Source: Eutypa lata
Taxonomy: Eukaryota > Ascomycota > Sordariomycetes > Xylariales > Diatrypaceae
Direction: 5' to 3'
Length of the DNA stretch: 64,000 nucleotides
Assembly (NCBI GenBank): GCA_022661535.1
Contig: JAKULF010000007.1
Coordinates: 2,604,001 to 2,668,000 of the forward strand
Shown here: in pieces, positions 37,101-51,676 of the stretch
How positions within the stretch are numbered: position 1 is the first letter of the stretch
How the letters are laid out: every line of letters begins with the position of its first letter
Translations under genes and position numbers: made by a program
Notes under the pieces: generated by a model
Databases searched by the model: none
Seen by the model: the letters and a program-made list of their open reading frames with translations, nothing else
What the model was told of the DNA's origin: nothing

Positions 37101-40100
37101 TACAACCAACTCGCTCTCATACATGGTTTTCCATCCTTCCTCCCCCTTATCGACGGCAGTGAACCGGACGTCCAAAAGCTCTGCCCTGTCGTTGTGCAGC
37201 TGGGTTTGGCTTCGTTTGAAATGGCTCTGGCCAGGCTATGGACTTCATGGGGAATCCAGCCAGCCGCTGTCCTGGGCCACAGCTTAGGCGAATATGCGGC
37301 TCTTCACGTCGCCGGTGTTCTCTCCGCCAGTGATACTATCTACCTCGTCGGTGCTCGTGCCAAGCTTCTTATCGAGAAATGTACTGCAGGTACTCATGCC
37401 ATGCTAGCTGTGAAGGGTTCCGTGGACTCAGTCACGGAAGCTCTCGGCACTCTCTCCGGTTCGACAAACATCGCTTGTATCAATGGTCCTAGTGAGACGG
37501 TTCTCAGCGGTAGTTCTCCAGAGATCTCTGAAGTGGCAGAGTTGCTCGATTCCGCCGGGTTCAAGTGCACTCAACTTAAAGTACCCTTCGCGTTCCACTC
37601 GGCACAAGTCGACCCAATTCTAGACGACTTTGTCCAACTCGCACAATCAGTTCAATTCAACAAACCCACCATACCCGTCATCTCGCCTCTTCTTGGTAAA
37701 CTTGTGGAGAACGAGTCGATTAATGCCGACTACCTACGGAACCACGCCCGGGAGGCTGTGGACTTCTTAGGGGGTCTCGTGTCGGCCCAGAAGTCAGGGG
37801 TCATCAACGAGAAAACCGTGTGGCTCGAGATTGGGCCTCACCCTGTGTGTGCGACCATGGTTAAGGCTGCTTTTGGGCTTACTACAATCGCCGTTCCAAC
37901 CCTGCGCCGTGGTGAATCAGCGTATAAAACGCTCAGCACCACTTTGTGCACACTCCACGCGGCTGGCTTGAACCTTGACTGGAACGAATATCACCGTGAC
38001 TTTGATGCGTCCGTTAGACTGATTGACATACCAACATACTCATTCGACATGAAGAACTACTGGCTCCAGTACGAGGGTGGCTGGTGTCTGACCAAGAACC
38101 GCGGTGCATTGTCTGCTCCTGTCAAGACTATTGAACCAGCTAAACCCAAGCTCTCGACCACTTCAGTCCAGAAAATCACGAAAGAAGAGGTTAAGGGTGA
38201 TATTGTATTCATCGAGACCGAGTCCGAGATGACCGAAGAGAACATGCGCAGGATCTTCTTAGGTCATCGTGTCAACAACAACCCTCTAACTCCGTCAACA
38301 CTTTACGGTGACATGGCTCTAACAATATGCGAGTACGCTTACAATTTGCTCCGCCCTGGTTCCGAGAACATTGGTATGAACGTTTGCGACATGGAGGTCC
38401 CTAAGACTCTCCAATTCGACACTAAAGCTACGAGTCAGATCCTTCGCATGAACGTAAAGGCCAATGTCACGGAAAATGTCGCCGAAATCGTATGGACTAG
38501 CGGCGAAGGTGCACGGAGGGCGGAGTATGGTAAATGCAAGGTCTTCTATGGCAGCAACGAGGAATGGCTTGACGAGTTTGAGCGAGTCAGTTATCTGGTC
38601 AAGTCTCGGATAGGTTCGCTGAAGGCTGCCGAAGAACGAGGCGAGGCTTCTAAAATTGGTCGTGGCCTTGCTTACAAGTTGTTCACGGCCCTTGTGGATT
38701 ATGACCCTCGGTACAAGGGTATGGAGTCCGTCATCCTCGACAGCAAAACTTGCGAAGCGACAGCGAAGGTCGTGTTCCAGACTTCACCCGAAGATGGTGT
38801 CTTCCATACACCGCCCTACTGGATCGACTCTGTCTGTCATATCTCTGGTTTTATCGTGAATGCCACGGATGCCGTTGATTCTCGTGAACACATCTATATC
38901 TCCCACGGATGGGGCAGCATGAGATTTGCCGAACGCCTTAGTGCTGACAAGACATATCAGACCTACATTCGCATGCAAAATGTCAAGGGAACCAAGATCA
39001 TGGCGGGTGATGCTTACATCTTCGATGGCGATAGGCTCATCGGTGTCGCAGGCGATATCCGTTTCCAAGCCGTCCCCCGGAAAGTCCTTAACATGCTTCT
39101 TCCTCCTCTGGGGGCTACCGCGCCTGCTCGAGCTTCACCTCCTGCCAAGCCTATGCCAGTTAAGGGTCCTGTCAAGGAGAAGAAGCAGATCACATCTGCT
39201 AACCTCCCTGCCGTCAACAAGAAGCTTACAAAGGCTTCGGTAGTTGGGCAGATCATGGATATCATTGCGAAGGAGACCGGCGTCGGCCATGATGAGTTGG
39301 CTGACAACATCGCATTCACCGACCTTGGCGTTGACTCTTTAATGGGGCTTACTATCAGTGGTCGTGTGCGCGAGGAACTCGAACTCGATGTCGATTCCCA
39401 TGCATTTAATGACCATACTACTATTGGAGCATTTAAGGGATTCCTCGCTCAATTCGAATCATCCGTCTCACCTGCCGCTACCGAGCCTAACGACTCTAGC
39501 TCTGATAGCGATGAAGACGGCCTGGAATCGGACTCCGATGTCACTACCCCACCTGATGATAGTGATAAAGGCTCACTAAAAAATGACGCTGTGCAAGATG
39601 ACACAAACAATACTGAGCTTCAACAGATCGTTCGCGAGACTATTTGCGCTGAGATGGGTGTAGAGGTCGAGGAGATCATTGCCGCCCCCGATTTAGCCGC
39701 ACTAGGCATGGACTCACTCATGACTCTGTCTATACTTGGTATACTTCGTGAGAAGACTGGCCTCGACATTCCTTCTGATCTTCTCGGACATAGCCCGTCC
39801 CTAAAGGATATCGAGAAAACGCTCGGCATTTCTGACAAGCCTAAGCGAGCTCCGTCAGCCCCTAAACCTACAGCCGCGAAGACACCCAAAGCGGGACCTA
39901 AAGCAGAAGCTAAGGAGTCCAAACCTCTAGCTTCTAAGGTTGACTCGGTTGTCGACGCGTACCCTCATAGAAAAGCTACTTCCGTTCTATTACAAGGGAA
40001 CCATCGCACCGCTAAGAGGCAACTCTTCATGATTCCCGACGGAAGCGGTAGCGCAACATCCTACACGGAGATAGTCGATGTTGGCCCGGACGTCGCGGTC

Positions 40101-40757
40101 TGGGGTATGTTCTCTCCGTTCATGAAGACACCCGAGGAGTATAAGTGCGGCGTCTACGGAATGGCAACCAAGTTCATCCAGGAGATAAAGCGTCGTCAGC
40201 CGGAAGGTCCTTATGCGGTCGCTGGATGGTCAGCTGGTGGTGTTATTGCGTATGAGATTGTCAACCAGCTCACTAAAGCTAACGAGGAAGTTTCTCACCT
40301 CGTTATCATCGACGCGCCTTGCCCTGTTACTATTGAACCTTTGCCGGCTGGCCTGCATGCCTGGTTTGCGTCGATCGGTCTTCTCGGCGAAGGAGATTCC
40401 CCCAGCGCCAAGAAGATACCTTCTTGGCTGCTCCCTCACTTCGCCGCCTCCGTTACCGCTTTGTCGAACTACACGGCTGAGCCCATCGCCAAGGAGAAGT
40501 GTCCCAAGGTCATGGCGATCTGGTGTGAGGATGGCGTGTGCAAGCTGCCGACTGACCCTCGACCTGATCCATACCCAACGGGCCATGCCCTGTTCCTACT
40601 TGATAACAGGACTGACTTCGGCCCTAACCACTGGGATGAGTTCCTCAGTGCTGAGAAGATGAGCTTTAGACACATGCCGGGAAACCACTTTTCGATGATG
40701 CATGGTGATCTTGCCAAGAAGCTGGGTGGGTTCATGAAGGAGAGCATGCAGGATTAG
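34163..40757 (+). CDS. pks1: non-reducing polyketide synthase, T4HN/DHN-melanin type
   Basis: Exons 34163-34455, 34515-34806 and 34866-40757 sum to 6477 nt, or 2158 residues, the usual size for melanin PKSs. The two 59-nt introns interrupt the starter-unit domain. Domain order and catalytic residues: SAT with GLCTG (Cys119); KS with TACSS (Cys553), HGTGT (His688) and GHGEA (His731); AT with GHSLGEYAA (Ser1001); product template with LGHRVNN (His1329) and YWIDS (Asp1516); ACP1 with LGVDSL (Ser1686); ACP2 with LGMDSL (Ser1812); and TE/Claisen cyclase with GWSAGG (Ser1984) and GNHFS (His2136). All domains look intact. An acidic Ser/Asp-rich linker separates the ACPs. By family knowledge such enzymes build an aromatic from acetyl- and malonyl-CoA; resemblance to PKS1-type melanin enzymes suggests 1,3,6,8-tetrahydroxynaphthalene. 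A related naphthopyrone product cannot be excluded from sequence alone. Confidence 0.96.
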
Positions 40758-43700
40758 ACAGGTTACCGGTTCCTCCCCAACTGGATATAGATAGAGGTGG
40801 ATATGTTGCAGGAGATCTGCAATGGAACGATAGATGCGGTCATGGATATATTATGTAAGACAGGGAGCAGATATATTGGCACTGGAAGCTGAGCCCATTC
40901 CCCTTTGGGGCCTGAGGATACAATACAACAAGGGTCGCATTATGACCCCATCTCATTCTCTTCATCTCTTAAGCACAAGGAGTGCATCAGCGGTCATGTA
41001 TACAGATAACAAAAGAATAATATGACTTTATGACTAGCGGCAGTTTCTTCAAAAGAAAAGGGGTTTATGCCCAGATAACGAGTTCGTTCACGACTTGAGA
41101 TAAAGCATCATGATCTTAGACTGACTCACATATATTACTATACGCTAATAATAACCGTCTTCCAACTTGAAACTGACTATTGCAGTTCGGTTTTCATAAT
41201 CCTTTGGTGAGACGGTATTGTAGGATATCCTATTAGTGATCCTGCTACTCCCTAGATTTCGAGGCAGACTTCGAGCCAGATAAATAAGTTATGTAACACA
41301 TTTCCTCGCTTTCATTACTCAATAAGATATCTAGAGCGCCCTATATTCATCCTCGTTGCCGCTACACTCGTCGCTTCTATAGGGCTTAGGAAATATACAT
41401 CGATGAGCTCTTCTTCCCTGTAGCAATCCAGTGAGCTTGACGGCACTTGATGCATGTGTCACTGGATATGGCACCCTAGAAATTCTCGTTCTTTCCGAAG
41501 CTGACCCTAGATTTGTAAGCGACTATAGCTCCCGCGAGCTGTATCCCTATTCTGGCTCAGTAACCAACCCCCCTCAGGGCCAAGACTTCGACACGAGTGG
41601 TCGCCCACCCACCATATCGGGCAAGCATTCTAGAAACACGTTCTAGAAGGCCTGCTCGGATCACTCCAATCACACGTCGAAACCGCCCAGTTCACGATAA
41701 CAAGGCCGTGTGACATCGAGCTTGCGGTCCTCATGACCAGCGGCCCCCAAGCCCACATACACCCGCCCACACACACCGCCCACGGCCCCTTGTCCAATAT
41801 TTGAGGAGCACGGCTACTGCATCGGCAGTCCGCATGGAAACCCCCCTCCCCGTATACCTACCTACCTACCTACTTACCTACCTAACTGCTTACACGGCTG
41901 CACGACATGAAAGCCTACATGTATGTAAATGCCTGCCTGCTGCCGATCTTGACGTGTGACGTGCCATCACGATATGGCATAAACCCGACTCACCCAGTTC
42001 GCAATAGATTACCTACTCATTAGCATGTGCTACGAGACGAGTCCAGAAACAGCTACGATGTGGTTCGCCCCTGTTTCGATTTCTCCTACATACATTACAT
42101 AGCTACCTAGACCGTTTCTTCTTCGACTGCAACTGCTACCTCACAGCCCGGAGAAGATTCCGCTTCTCGCCTAGCACCACCTTTCCGTCCTGGAAGATTT
42201 CTTGGCTAACTGGACGTAATATTATGCTCGTGGAATTTTCGTTCTTTCCCGACTGCGTGCGTGCGTGCGTGCGCTATATGCTCGTGCGCGATACCTGAAG
42301 CGAAGCGAAGCGGCTCCTTCGAAAAAAACAACAACAGCCTGGGGGCGTTAAGTATCACGAAATGTCGTGACCAGAAGCAAAGAGGAATGAAGGAACGATC
42401 GAAAACTCCCGTCGGGCAATTACTCAACTGGCCCACCACCACCGAAAAAGGGAAAAGCTGGGGGGACCAAAGCCAGACCTTGCCAATTGGTACGACTCTT
42501 ATTGCAGCTCAGATGACGGGAAGCTGCATAACCACGTTTTGATCGAAACTCCTCTCCACTCCGCGGTCAGGAGAGAACTGACTAACTTAGACATGGGATA
42601 TGAGATGTATGTGTGTGTGTATGCATGCATGCATGTATGTGAGTTAGACGTGTTACTGCAGCAATAGTGCAAAGCATTGAGGTAGCATGGAAAAGAGGAA
42701 ACCAGAAAAGAATAGGGCCGAGTATTCCGGTCGTCTGCCCGATGATTCTATCTGCCACGAGCAAATCAGGGGGCGGAGGCGGTGAAGTCCAAAGGTTCCG
42801 GTAGCTGTCTTGGTACGGGAGGGATATTACTCGTGTCTCTGGCCTTGTCGTGTCTCGACTTTTTTTCGTGAACGATTATCCAATAAATAAATAACCTATT
42901 GTTTATTGTCTTATTGCTTTCTAGGCCATACATCTATCTACCCATCCAGCCATCTATCTATCTTGATGCCTCCTTATCCGTCTACTTGAAAATGTGTCTC
43001 CTCAGGGGCGCACTGGCGTAAGCAACACTGCTTGATTGACGTCAAGGCTTTGCGGTCAGCTCGCACTTAACAGCCCAGCGGGCGTAACAACCGTATTTGT
43101 GTCCTTCCTTGTTGTTGCGCAACGTCATCCAGTATCGTTCAATATCCTGCTCTCCAATGACCAACGCCCACACAGCATGATGTATGTACCTAGTAGCCTC
43201 CCTGAACCTGTACGCATACCAATATGGGGTAGACGTGTGAATTTTATAGTGACAGGTGTGATGTTAACCTTTGCTCGACTTCCTACTGCAGGTGTAGGGA
43301 AATTCTTTTTGCTTTCCTTTCTAGAAGCCCTTCCCCGAAGTGGCTCAATGCCTGTCTCTGGGTTTGGAGCGAGATGAAGCAGGCTCCCTTTACCTTCCCG
43401 ATGCAGGTCGCCTTCAGTGCGTAATGATTAATTAGGGGCGTAACAAGCAGTGCCTTTAACGTAGCCTATAAAATTCAGCGCTAGGCAAGTAAGTAAGTAA
43501 TCAGTCAAGGCACGGCTCAGTTACACATGCAATCACGATGATTTGGTACTAGTTGGCAGCAACTAATCTTTTACTGGAGCCACATAATCAACATGCATGT
43601 TATATATATATATTCATATACCTATAGATAAGAGGGTCTTGATCGTGTTCATATGTATGTTGTGGCTAGCTCAGATGCCATTCCCACTTGCGGGAGTTGT

Positions 43701-46700
43701 GAAACAGTACTATCAAGACGACACCGCTGCTTCTGAACTTCAATTTACTGACTCGGTTATTTGGAACTGGCACTCGGCATCCTTATTTACGGGAAGTCAT
43801 GTCGTGTCAATAGCTTTGGGCCAAAGGCGAACCCGGAAACTACTTAAGGTTAAGGAAGATATGTGCTAGGAGTCAGGGGCTACGATAGTTTCATTCCCTA
43901 CCTACCTACCAAATTACGTCGCAGTATATCAGAGGCACTACCGATATTGCCAAGCTACCTACCAAGTGAAGACCTAGAGGTGGAAATTGATCAAGACTCC
44001 AAGGATGTGTGTACGTAGGACGAATGAAACTTCGTAGATTAAATATGACACCCACATGAATCTAGGTCCACCGGGTATTCTCGCTTAGTAGTTCATCAAA
44101 TTCAAAGAATAGGTCTAATTAATCCATAATTACAATAACCCAAAAGGCACATCGGGAATGGGCATAGCTTTTAGAGGCTTGAGGAAGCTTTAAGTTCAAG
44201 TTTGAGGACCACACGCCATACAGCCCTTATGACGAAAGGGGGCCATCTATAATCGAAGGGGCGGTTGATAACTTGCATACCATGACTCGTATGCATATAT
44301 TGGCGTAAAAATGGTGATTAATTATCGATGCTCTCGTGTGTCCATCAATTCTACTATCCTCGGGGGACTTAATTCCGCAGTGCACTAGCAATTATCGACG
44401 TCTTCCCCCTATTCCGAAACACTACTAGTGGCGTACGAAACTAATCATTACTACTTCCACCTATTGACCTTAGAAAATAGGGTGTAAAAAGGATGTATAT
44501 CAACAGAAGCCATCTAATCCCTAAACATACAGCGTAGTACTACGTAGAGGGTTGGTCGTGGAGGACAAAGGGGCTTGCGTGTTAGGGCTGTAGAGTTGCA
44601 ACAGCCTCATTTCGGATGCAACATCGACTCCTCTTAAGGCTTGCGACGGGCAAATATCCCGACAGCTCTCTTCGCCTGTCACCAACCTCCCAACAGGCTT
44701 TTAGCCAATGAGACTTGCGATCAGAACAAGGATTCACCACGTTTCCCCTAAGTCAAAAACTAGATCAGTAGATCGTGTGGAGAAACACGGCACATGTTTA
44801 AAGTACCAGAGCTAACTACTTACTTAGGCAGGAAGGGTGTTGCACCCGAACTTCTATCGCCTAAGCCTAGACCGGAAGGGGAAATCAGAGGTAAGAACAC
44901 TAGCAGAACTAGAACTGGTAAGTACGTATGTATGTCTTAACCCCCTGACTATCTGACTATGTGATGACTCGCCATGATGGGAAACTAAAGACGGCTCAGA
45001 CTCTTTCTAGCTTAATACCGGTAGTAGGCAGACGCATTCCTAGTGTCTAGGACTCGCGTCCTCAGGTAAGTAAACATCTTGATTGTACCAGCGCATGATT
45101 TGAAGATCTCAATGATCAAATATGATGCCATATCGATCTTTGCAAGCTGCAAGCTTGGCCGGGATCTGAATGACTAATGACACGGATTCTTATTGGACGA
45201 AGAGATCGTCTTTAAGTTGTCTTTCACCCAGCGTTGATATCCACACACGCATACACACAGAGAGACTAGGGAGGTATTCAGCTCCGGAAGCTTGCAGATC
45301 ATTGCCTACATTGGTAAATGGATGGAATATAGTTATGGTGAATGATGCGGATAATTCACAAGACATTTCACCATTAACCCCCACAGGAACCAGTGGTGGC
45401 GGAGGGAATTTAACGCCTAAGCGCCTAGAAATGCAACTGGTTTCCAACAACCTATCACAAAGGTATCTCCATCTTGAGATCCCGTCATCCAAACCGCTCC
45501 TTGGCTTGACTATCTCAGCCATGTTCCCGCGAGATGGTAATCGTTAATCAATCAAGCAGCCGCGGCAGATCAAAAGCATGCAGTACCCCCTTTCACCGCT
45601 ATAATATAATGTTGGATAGGACAATGAATCATAATATGGCTTGAAACTCTTTATAACATACCAATGGGTTAGCATATGGACACATCGAAATTGAGTTGGG
45701 TTTCTTAGAGCTAGGCTCTAAGCGTGGGCTCCGATGAGAGGGCCAACACGTAGATCGAAGGTGCCAGCACCGATTATGACAGACGATGGCTTACGCCACG
45801 ATCCCCCACAGGTCCTCCTTCTAATGACTCCGCTAACAACCTTCTCACCGGCCAGGCACTGCTTTCTTTCCTTTCTTCCAGAGCGACTGGAGGTCAATTG
45901 TCTGAAACGATGATGAAGCAAATCACCATGTCATGCCCCGCCAGAAGTGGGTGGGCACACGAAATGCTTTTCGTGGGAGCCAAACATCAGGAGCGGACGT
46001 CCGAGAAAGTCAAGTCGACGTAGTAAGGCCGACTGGCCATGTGAACAAAGACTGAACCGCGATAGGGAGAGAGATATCGTAACTGGGGGTTGTGAATAAC
46101 TGCCTACCTATCTACCTATCAATCAACCTAGATACCCTGAGATTCTATCACGGATAAGGATACCTACTGGCTAACCGCGTGGTGTGATGCTAGGCAGGCA
46201 GGCAGGCAGTCTGGCGAGTGGCAAGCCACTTGGGCCCGAGCCTACGCGACACATCAACTTGGAATCAAATCTTGACACGTAATATGAGGATATCGAGATA
46301 GCATAAATCGCGTGCATTACTCATGCAAGTCGCTGCTGGGAGGATAGTGGCATCCCTTTTAAGGTGTTATTCAGAGAAATCATGTTGCTGTAGGGCTGAG
46401 TTGAACCGACTAGTCGTCAAGCAACCCAATAGGTATAATTCCAGGGGAGGCATTAAAGTGGTTGCATGCTGTAAGTAGTGGATCAACCGGTAACGATAGA
46501 TAGGTATACACATGCATACGTGCACTGAGGACAGCTTCCCTATAGGGTACATTGTTGATGATGGGATTTTCACGATATTGACGCTTATATAATGGTGACA
46601 GGTGCATTTCAACGGCCATTGTCAAGCTTTAGTTGTATTAGAGTAGCTAATTAACCTAGGCTAGGTAGCTGCTGTATGTACCTTAAATGAGACTAAAAGT

Positions 46701-49022
46701 GCCCAGGGCCCAGGGTGACAGCTAAGTAAGTAAACGTTACGATTGACGTCATAGTGTAGACCACCTCTTATAAGTTAATTTGCGGGTAAGCAACGCCTTA
46801 CTTTGATCAACATCAATTTGGCATCCTTCAAACGGACTTCACATCCCATTCCATGCCATGCCAGATGACCAGCATACCATATGGCTCTAAATATCTACCT
46901 CCTCATACCTACCTACCTTGCCTTACCGTACCTTCATTTGGACAGGGATTGGTTGTATATGTCGACGCATAGAGACGATCGTTCTTCAACCCCACCCCCC
47001 TCAGTTTATAAGCCACTAAATCTATATTACCTACCCGACGTCTTATGACCTACATTCACGTACCTACCTACATGTAGGTAAGTAATCAATCTACAGCCTG
47101 GGCACGCAAAACCTTAAACATCAAATTCAGGACCCAGGATGCTGACTAGAAGAATTACAATTCCATCCCTCGTAAGCTTTGATACCCAGGTGCAGGTATT
47201 AAAACAGCACCTCGCCAACCCCCCAAGGTTTGACCAAGCCACACGCGTCTTCTCGGAACCGAGATACCCGCGGCAGAACCAAATAGGCATATCAGGCATT
47301 GCATAGAAACTATCATCAGCTCGAGGCACACAACACAAAAACGAACTCACCTTAGATATGTAAGAAAATGATCCTAGTGATGATCACATTAATGATTCCG
47401 TCGTTGATCGCGGATTTGTGCAACTACAGATACTATTCAGTAAGTATTTTCATATCACCACTATGCAAGGTGCAGAGAACAGAACCAACATGCTCTACTA
47501 TTCCAGAAGAGAGAAAAGAGCATTTGAAGCTGTCCGGATACTGAAGGTCACCTCGGTAGGGACGTATCCTGCAAAGAGACTAAAACTCGCGTGTTGGCTC
47601 GCATCTATTTACCACCTCTCTTGACCTTGGACTTCCGACCCTGTCAAAACATTATCTTGCTGGCACGTCGTTCGCACATCCACCTCACAGATACCTACCT
47701 GGCCCTCCAACCACATTGACCTGCTAACGATGATGCATGCATTTCTCTTATGGCAGCAGAACCCTTGTCTCCCACTCCGATCTCTTGGCAAGGCACCTAG
47801 AGTTGGTTGTCTACTTGCATTGCAGGGCCCGACTTCTCCCACCTTACCCTTTTCGCATTCCGAATGCACAGTTTATGCACCCGGGTGTGCATTCTGCAAG
47901 TACACTTAGATACATGGGTTCCAAAGTACTACAGCATGATATATTGAGGCATATCAGCTCTAGTCCTTCTATTGGTTCTTCTGTAATCTACACATCTAGG
48001 TATGACTTGATCCTTTTCCTATATTCCTCACAAAGGTAGAGTCCATTCATTGTCATAGTCAGCCAACTAGCGCCAACATCTAGAGCCAGGGGTCGCTTCT
48101 GGAGGAAACATTTCAAAGGTTGTGGCTAGATTTAGGTAACCAACGCCAAGGAACAGGTGATAATCTTTCTGCTCCAAGCCTTATATATACTCTCAGGGCT
48201 CTATTTCGTAGTGCCACATACGTACAGTGCAGCCAATCTGTGCTCCCACAGCTAGAAGGCTCCTACTACAGGCCGTCTGATTTCTTCCCCAGCGGACTAC
48301 CTCACCTCCTACCAATCCACATCCCAGCACCTGCATTCAGTGAATACGCCAATAAGTATGTGAGTAGATTACTCCTAGACTGGTTGGTTACTTACTCAAG
48401 TCATCCACACAGCGGTCATTACCTGCGTATCAAGACTGGCAGTGACTGGCTAGTCTTTTCTTCAGCCCACCAAGGTGCCCGACCCTACGGCCCGTTTTCA
48501 AGGTACGAAACTGGTCCCCCCAAGACTCGTCACGCCTCATGGGTGGGTCTACGCTCTTCATATCTCCCCGAGTCAGACCTGCTCTCGTTGATAGGCCGAT
48601 TTACCTATATACTTTCATGAGACTACCACTAATGTGGGTGGTTTAAATAATATATCATGGCGGGCGCCTCCCACGACGCTTTGTCCTCTTGAATTTTGTG
48701 GGTTGCTTTCACTGTTCTTCTCTGGGGGTATAGTATGGGCATGATAATACCTGTCCCTCTCGTTAAAATATACTATCTGCCTATGCTCTTAACTCAGTCC
48801 TAGACTCTCAATATATATTACTGTAAGCTTTGTGCTACCATCCTTTCCAGCCGAGGTTTTCACCATATAGATAACTGGCCCCTCAAGTTATTCCTCTCCT
48901 TAACTCAGCTGTTTATATGAGCTATGTGCACAGTCCTTTCGTCAAAAAATCAAAGCTCGTTTCAAAGGACATCCGCCCTATAGTATTTAATCTGCTTCAA
49001 TACGCCCTAGCGCATAACCTTT
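40758..49022. other. 8.3-kb gene-poor stretch between PKS and regulator
   Basis: The largest gap in the window. I found no conserved coding frame, RNA gene or transposase remnant. It contains (TGCG)n at 42254-42273, ACCT runs near 41860-41885 and 46910-47080, and short open frames (43036-43377, 45170-45547, 48120-48620) without domain resemblance. Scattered melanin-pathway exons such as scytalone dehydratase were looked for and not seen. Confidence 0.45.
42254..42273. repeat. (TGCG)n microsatellite
   Basis: About five tandem TGCG units in non-coding DNA. Confidence 0.85.
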
Positions 49023-50282
49023 ATGGCCTCCTCAGGTAAAACCCGCCAACCCCGACTCCGAGCCTCATGCGACGGTTGTTTCTTAGCCAAGGTTAAATGC
49101 TCAAAAGCTAGACCAATATGTTCCCGCTGCCTCGCTTGTGGCATAGATTGTCGGTACTCGCCATCTAGCAGAGCAGGCAAACCGAAATCTGACAATAGTG
49201 GGGCATCCAGCGGTACCGGCAGACACGATTTTTCAGAAATGCATTCTCTAGCAGACGATAACGGCATGGTATATGCTTCTGTACCTCCTAGATCATCTGA
49301 CCATATGTTCAAAATGGATACTGGGTGGTCTAGTCCCCACCCAGGTATCGACGGCGCTATGAGTAGAAACACGTCCATCGCTTCAGGTCTTGCTCTCCTG
49401 GGGGTGGAAGACAGAGCCATGGGCGAACCAGATCCTATGTCTGCACCGCCTGAGATGTACTCAGCCGCAATGCCCTGGCAGTCTTCCACTGATCTTTCTT
49501 ACTCGCCGTTTCCCGCCGAGGTCCCTGTCACGGGAACACATATGCCGAACTCTCATATGCGGTCTCAGTCGTTCGATGTATCTATGTCAGCACATATGCC
49601 CTGGTCCGATCCTAGCTCTCATGACATGATGGCGTACAGCCAGGTTCCCACGCCAACTGCTATGGCTTCACATTATTTCCCAAGCTCTAGAACTCCCCCC
49701 AATATGCGGCCAGTATCTACACGTCCAAAGTCTTCTTTTGGTATCAACGGCGGTGCTTGTACTTGTTTCACGGCCTGCTTGCAGTCCCTCCAAGCTCTAC
49801 ATAACGCTTCGTCACCTACCTCACCGCCTTTCGATTTAGTTCTCTCTGTAAATCGAAAGGCAGTGGAGGGGTGTGCGGCTATGCTGAGTTGTTCGAGGTG
49901 TATGAATAGGTCCGGCTCGCACACAGGGACCATGCTCCTTGCAACCGTTATTGGAAAGATCACTTCCTTTTACAAAAATGCTTCTCACTCTTATCTAGAG
50001 AACGGCGGTCCAGACATTGGCTCAACAAGTTCCATGAACAACCCTGGCGTTAGCGTCGGCGGGTATCATTTCGACCCGGAGGACGGAAAGTGGCTGGAGT
50101 TTGAGATCCTCGGGAGAGAGCTCCGCAAGTTGGAAGATCTGTATGCCAAGTTTCAGGAAGTCTGTGCCGAGCTCTCGGATGACCCAGAAGTCACAAGAGC
50201 GATGATTGGCTACCTAGGGCAGAACCTAGGGTCTACGCTTGAGGCCGTAAATCATAAGAAGGGGGATGCAGCATTTCCATGA
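49023..50282 (+). CDS. Zn2Cys6 transcription factor with AflR domain
   Basis: A single exon encodes 419 residues from the ATG at 49023. The zinc cluster near the N-terminus has Cys16, 19, 26, 33, 36 and 43, in the C-x2-C-x6-C-x6-C-x2-C-x6-C spacing of AflR-type regulators, preceded by basic RQPRLR. A long Ser/Pro/Met-rich middle (about 50-235) looks disordered. The C-terminal region from about 238 ([19 protein letters not shown], then [27 protein letters not shown]) matches the AflR regulatory domain found in secondary-metabolite cluster activators. Location between the PKS and the T4HN reductase makes it the likely pathway-specific regulator. Related C6 factors sit beside melanin PKSs in other Sordariomycetes. 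No intron is needed to keep the frame. Confidence 0.92.
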   Translation: MASSGKTRQPRLRASCDGCFLAKVKCSKARPICSRCLACGIDCRYSPSSRAGKPKSDNSGASSGTGRHDFSEMHSLADDNGMVYASVPPRSSDHMFKMDTGWSSPHPGIDGAMSRNTSIASGLALLGVEDRAMGEPDPMSAPPEMYSAAMPWQSSTDLSYSPFPAEVPVTGTHMPNSHMRSQSFDVSMSAHMPWSDPSSHDMMAYSQVPTPTAMASHYFPSSRTPPNMRPVSTRPKSSFGINGGACTCFTACLQSLQALHNASSPTSPPFDLVLSVNRKAVEGCAAMLSCSRCMNRSGSHTGTMLLATVIGKITSFYKNASHSYLENGGPDIGSTSSMNNPGVSVGGYHFDPEDGKWLEFEILGRELRKLEDLYAKFQEVCAELSDDPEVTRAMIGYLGQNLGSTLEAVNHKKGDAAFP

Positions 50283-51654
50283 GGACTCATCATGCAGTGT
50301 TGACCATTCAGGGGAGAACCTCCTTGAACGACGTTATGAGATATCAGGCTAGATATCTGCAACATTGTGTTCGGATACTACTTCACATGTTGCTAGTACA
50401 TCTGGTTTTTATTTGCATTGGTTCATGTATATTCTAGGAGGAGATGGCTACTAAGATAAGGAGAAGCGCGAGCGGCGGTGCAAATAGGTGTTTGGCACCC
50501 GTTTGACAGTAATCTGACTGTACTCACTGCCGACCAGAATCGAACACTGACTTATTTTTCTTTATTATGACAAAAGCATATGTTTATAGGCCTCGTTGAT
50601 CAACGACTGCTCTTTGAGGGGCGTTCAGAACGAATATGCATAGCGGCATTGGGACTGGACTGCATTTCAGGATCGCTACTTCGAATGGGGGTTTAAAGGG
50701 GTGAGGTGGACATGGGTATCTGTTATCACGTTACCTAGATGACGATGCACGATTGATGATGCATGTTTTTTAAGACCGTTAAATAGCACCAAAAGTCTTG
50801 ATCTGACACTTTTTTTCGGTCCACAGACCGCTCTTCCTAGTCATATGAATATGGTGTGCGTGCATATTGAAGATCCCATACTCCAGAGAAAATAGCTGTA
50901 GGTAATTGCATCAGTTTCGGAGTTTTACCCCATTGGTCCGCTCATCGCAGCATGTCTCAATGAACCTTGATGCTAGTGCCAACGGTTTTCGTCCTACGTA
51001 TGTATGTATGTGTGTGTGTACACGATAGACAAGAAAAAGAAAAAAAAAAAACCGGCATGCCTGCCTGCCATCAAGCAAATGCGGGAGAAACGGGAAGATC
51101 GAGTTTTCCATTCAATATTCGTCGTGCACGCGCGCGCGCAGACGTATTATCCTGGGGATCACGCCACTGGGTTGGACCCCTAAATACAATAATACCACTC
51201 TGATTCAATACCACAGAAAAAAAACCTACCTGATTCATGCCACACCCCCAACCGGGGTTAGATCGATGTTTCTCGTTTTCCACGAACTTGTTTCAGAGCG
51301 AGCGAGCGAGCGAGCCACCTCAAAACAAAATCTCACATTCCGGGAAGCCGTCTAATGTAGTACCATACGCGGGTAGGGAGGTAGGTAGGTAGGTGGGTAA
51401 TCAGGTACGCGCATCGGAAAGAAAAATAATAACATCACATCGATCATACGCACCTAATACTAATAAGCCTCGACCAGATGTAAGCTTTGTCAAATTCGAT
51501 GCCAGTGAGTCACTCGTGCTCATGGTACCTACAATGTAGGTATGTAGGTGCTGTCAAGGCTCACTGCAGGACAGTCAGTAGTTGACGCCATCGATTGGAA
51601 ATCAAGCTGGGCATTGGGTACAATGTAACTGACATACCTATGTAACTAATGTAT

Positions 51655-51676
51655 ATTATTATTATTATTATTATTA
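51655..51676. repeat. (TTA)n trinucleotide repeat
   Basis: Seven tandem TTA units in non-coding DNA. Confidence 0.9.

Noticed and set aside
34893..40757. PKS beginning at 34893 without a starter-unit domain
   Set aside because: Two upstream exons joined by 59-nt introns encode an intact SAT domain with GLCTG and keep the frame, so the PKS is complete.
48120..48620. 166-codon open frame before the AflR-like gene
   Set aside because: No domain, no codon bias and a stop-rich surrounding; resemblance to any known family could not be supported.
50531..50550. B-box-like sequence AGAATCGAACACT on the minus strand
   Set aside because: It deviates from the Pol III B box and no acceptor or T stem could be formed around it.
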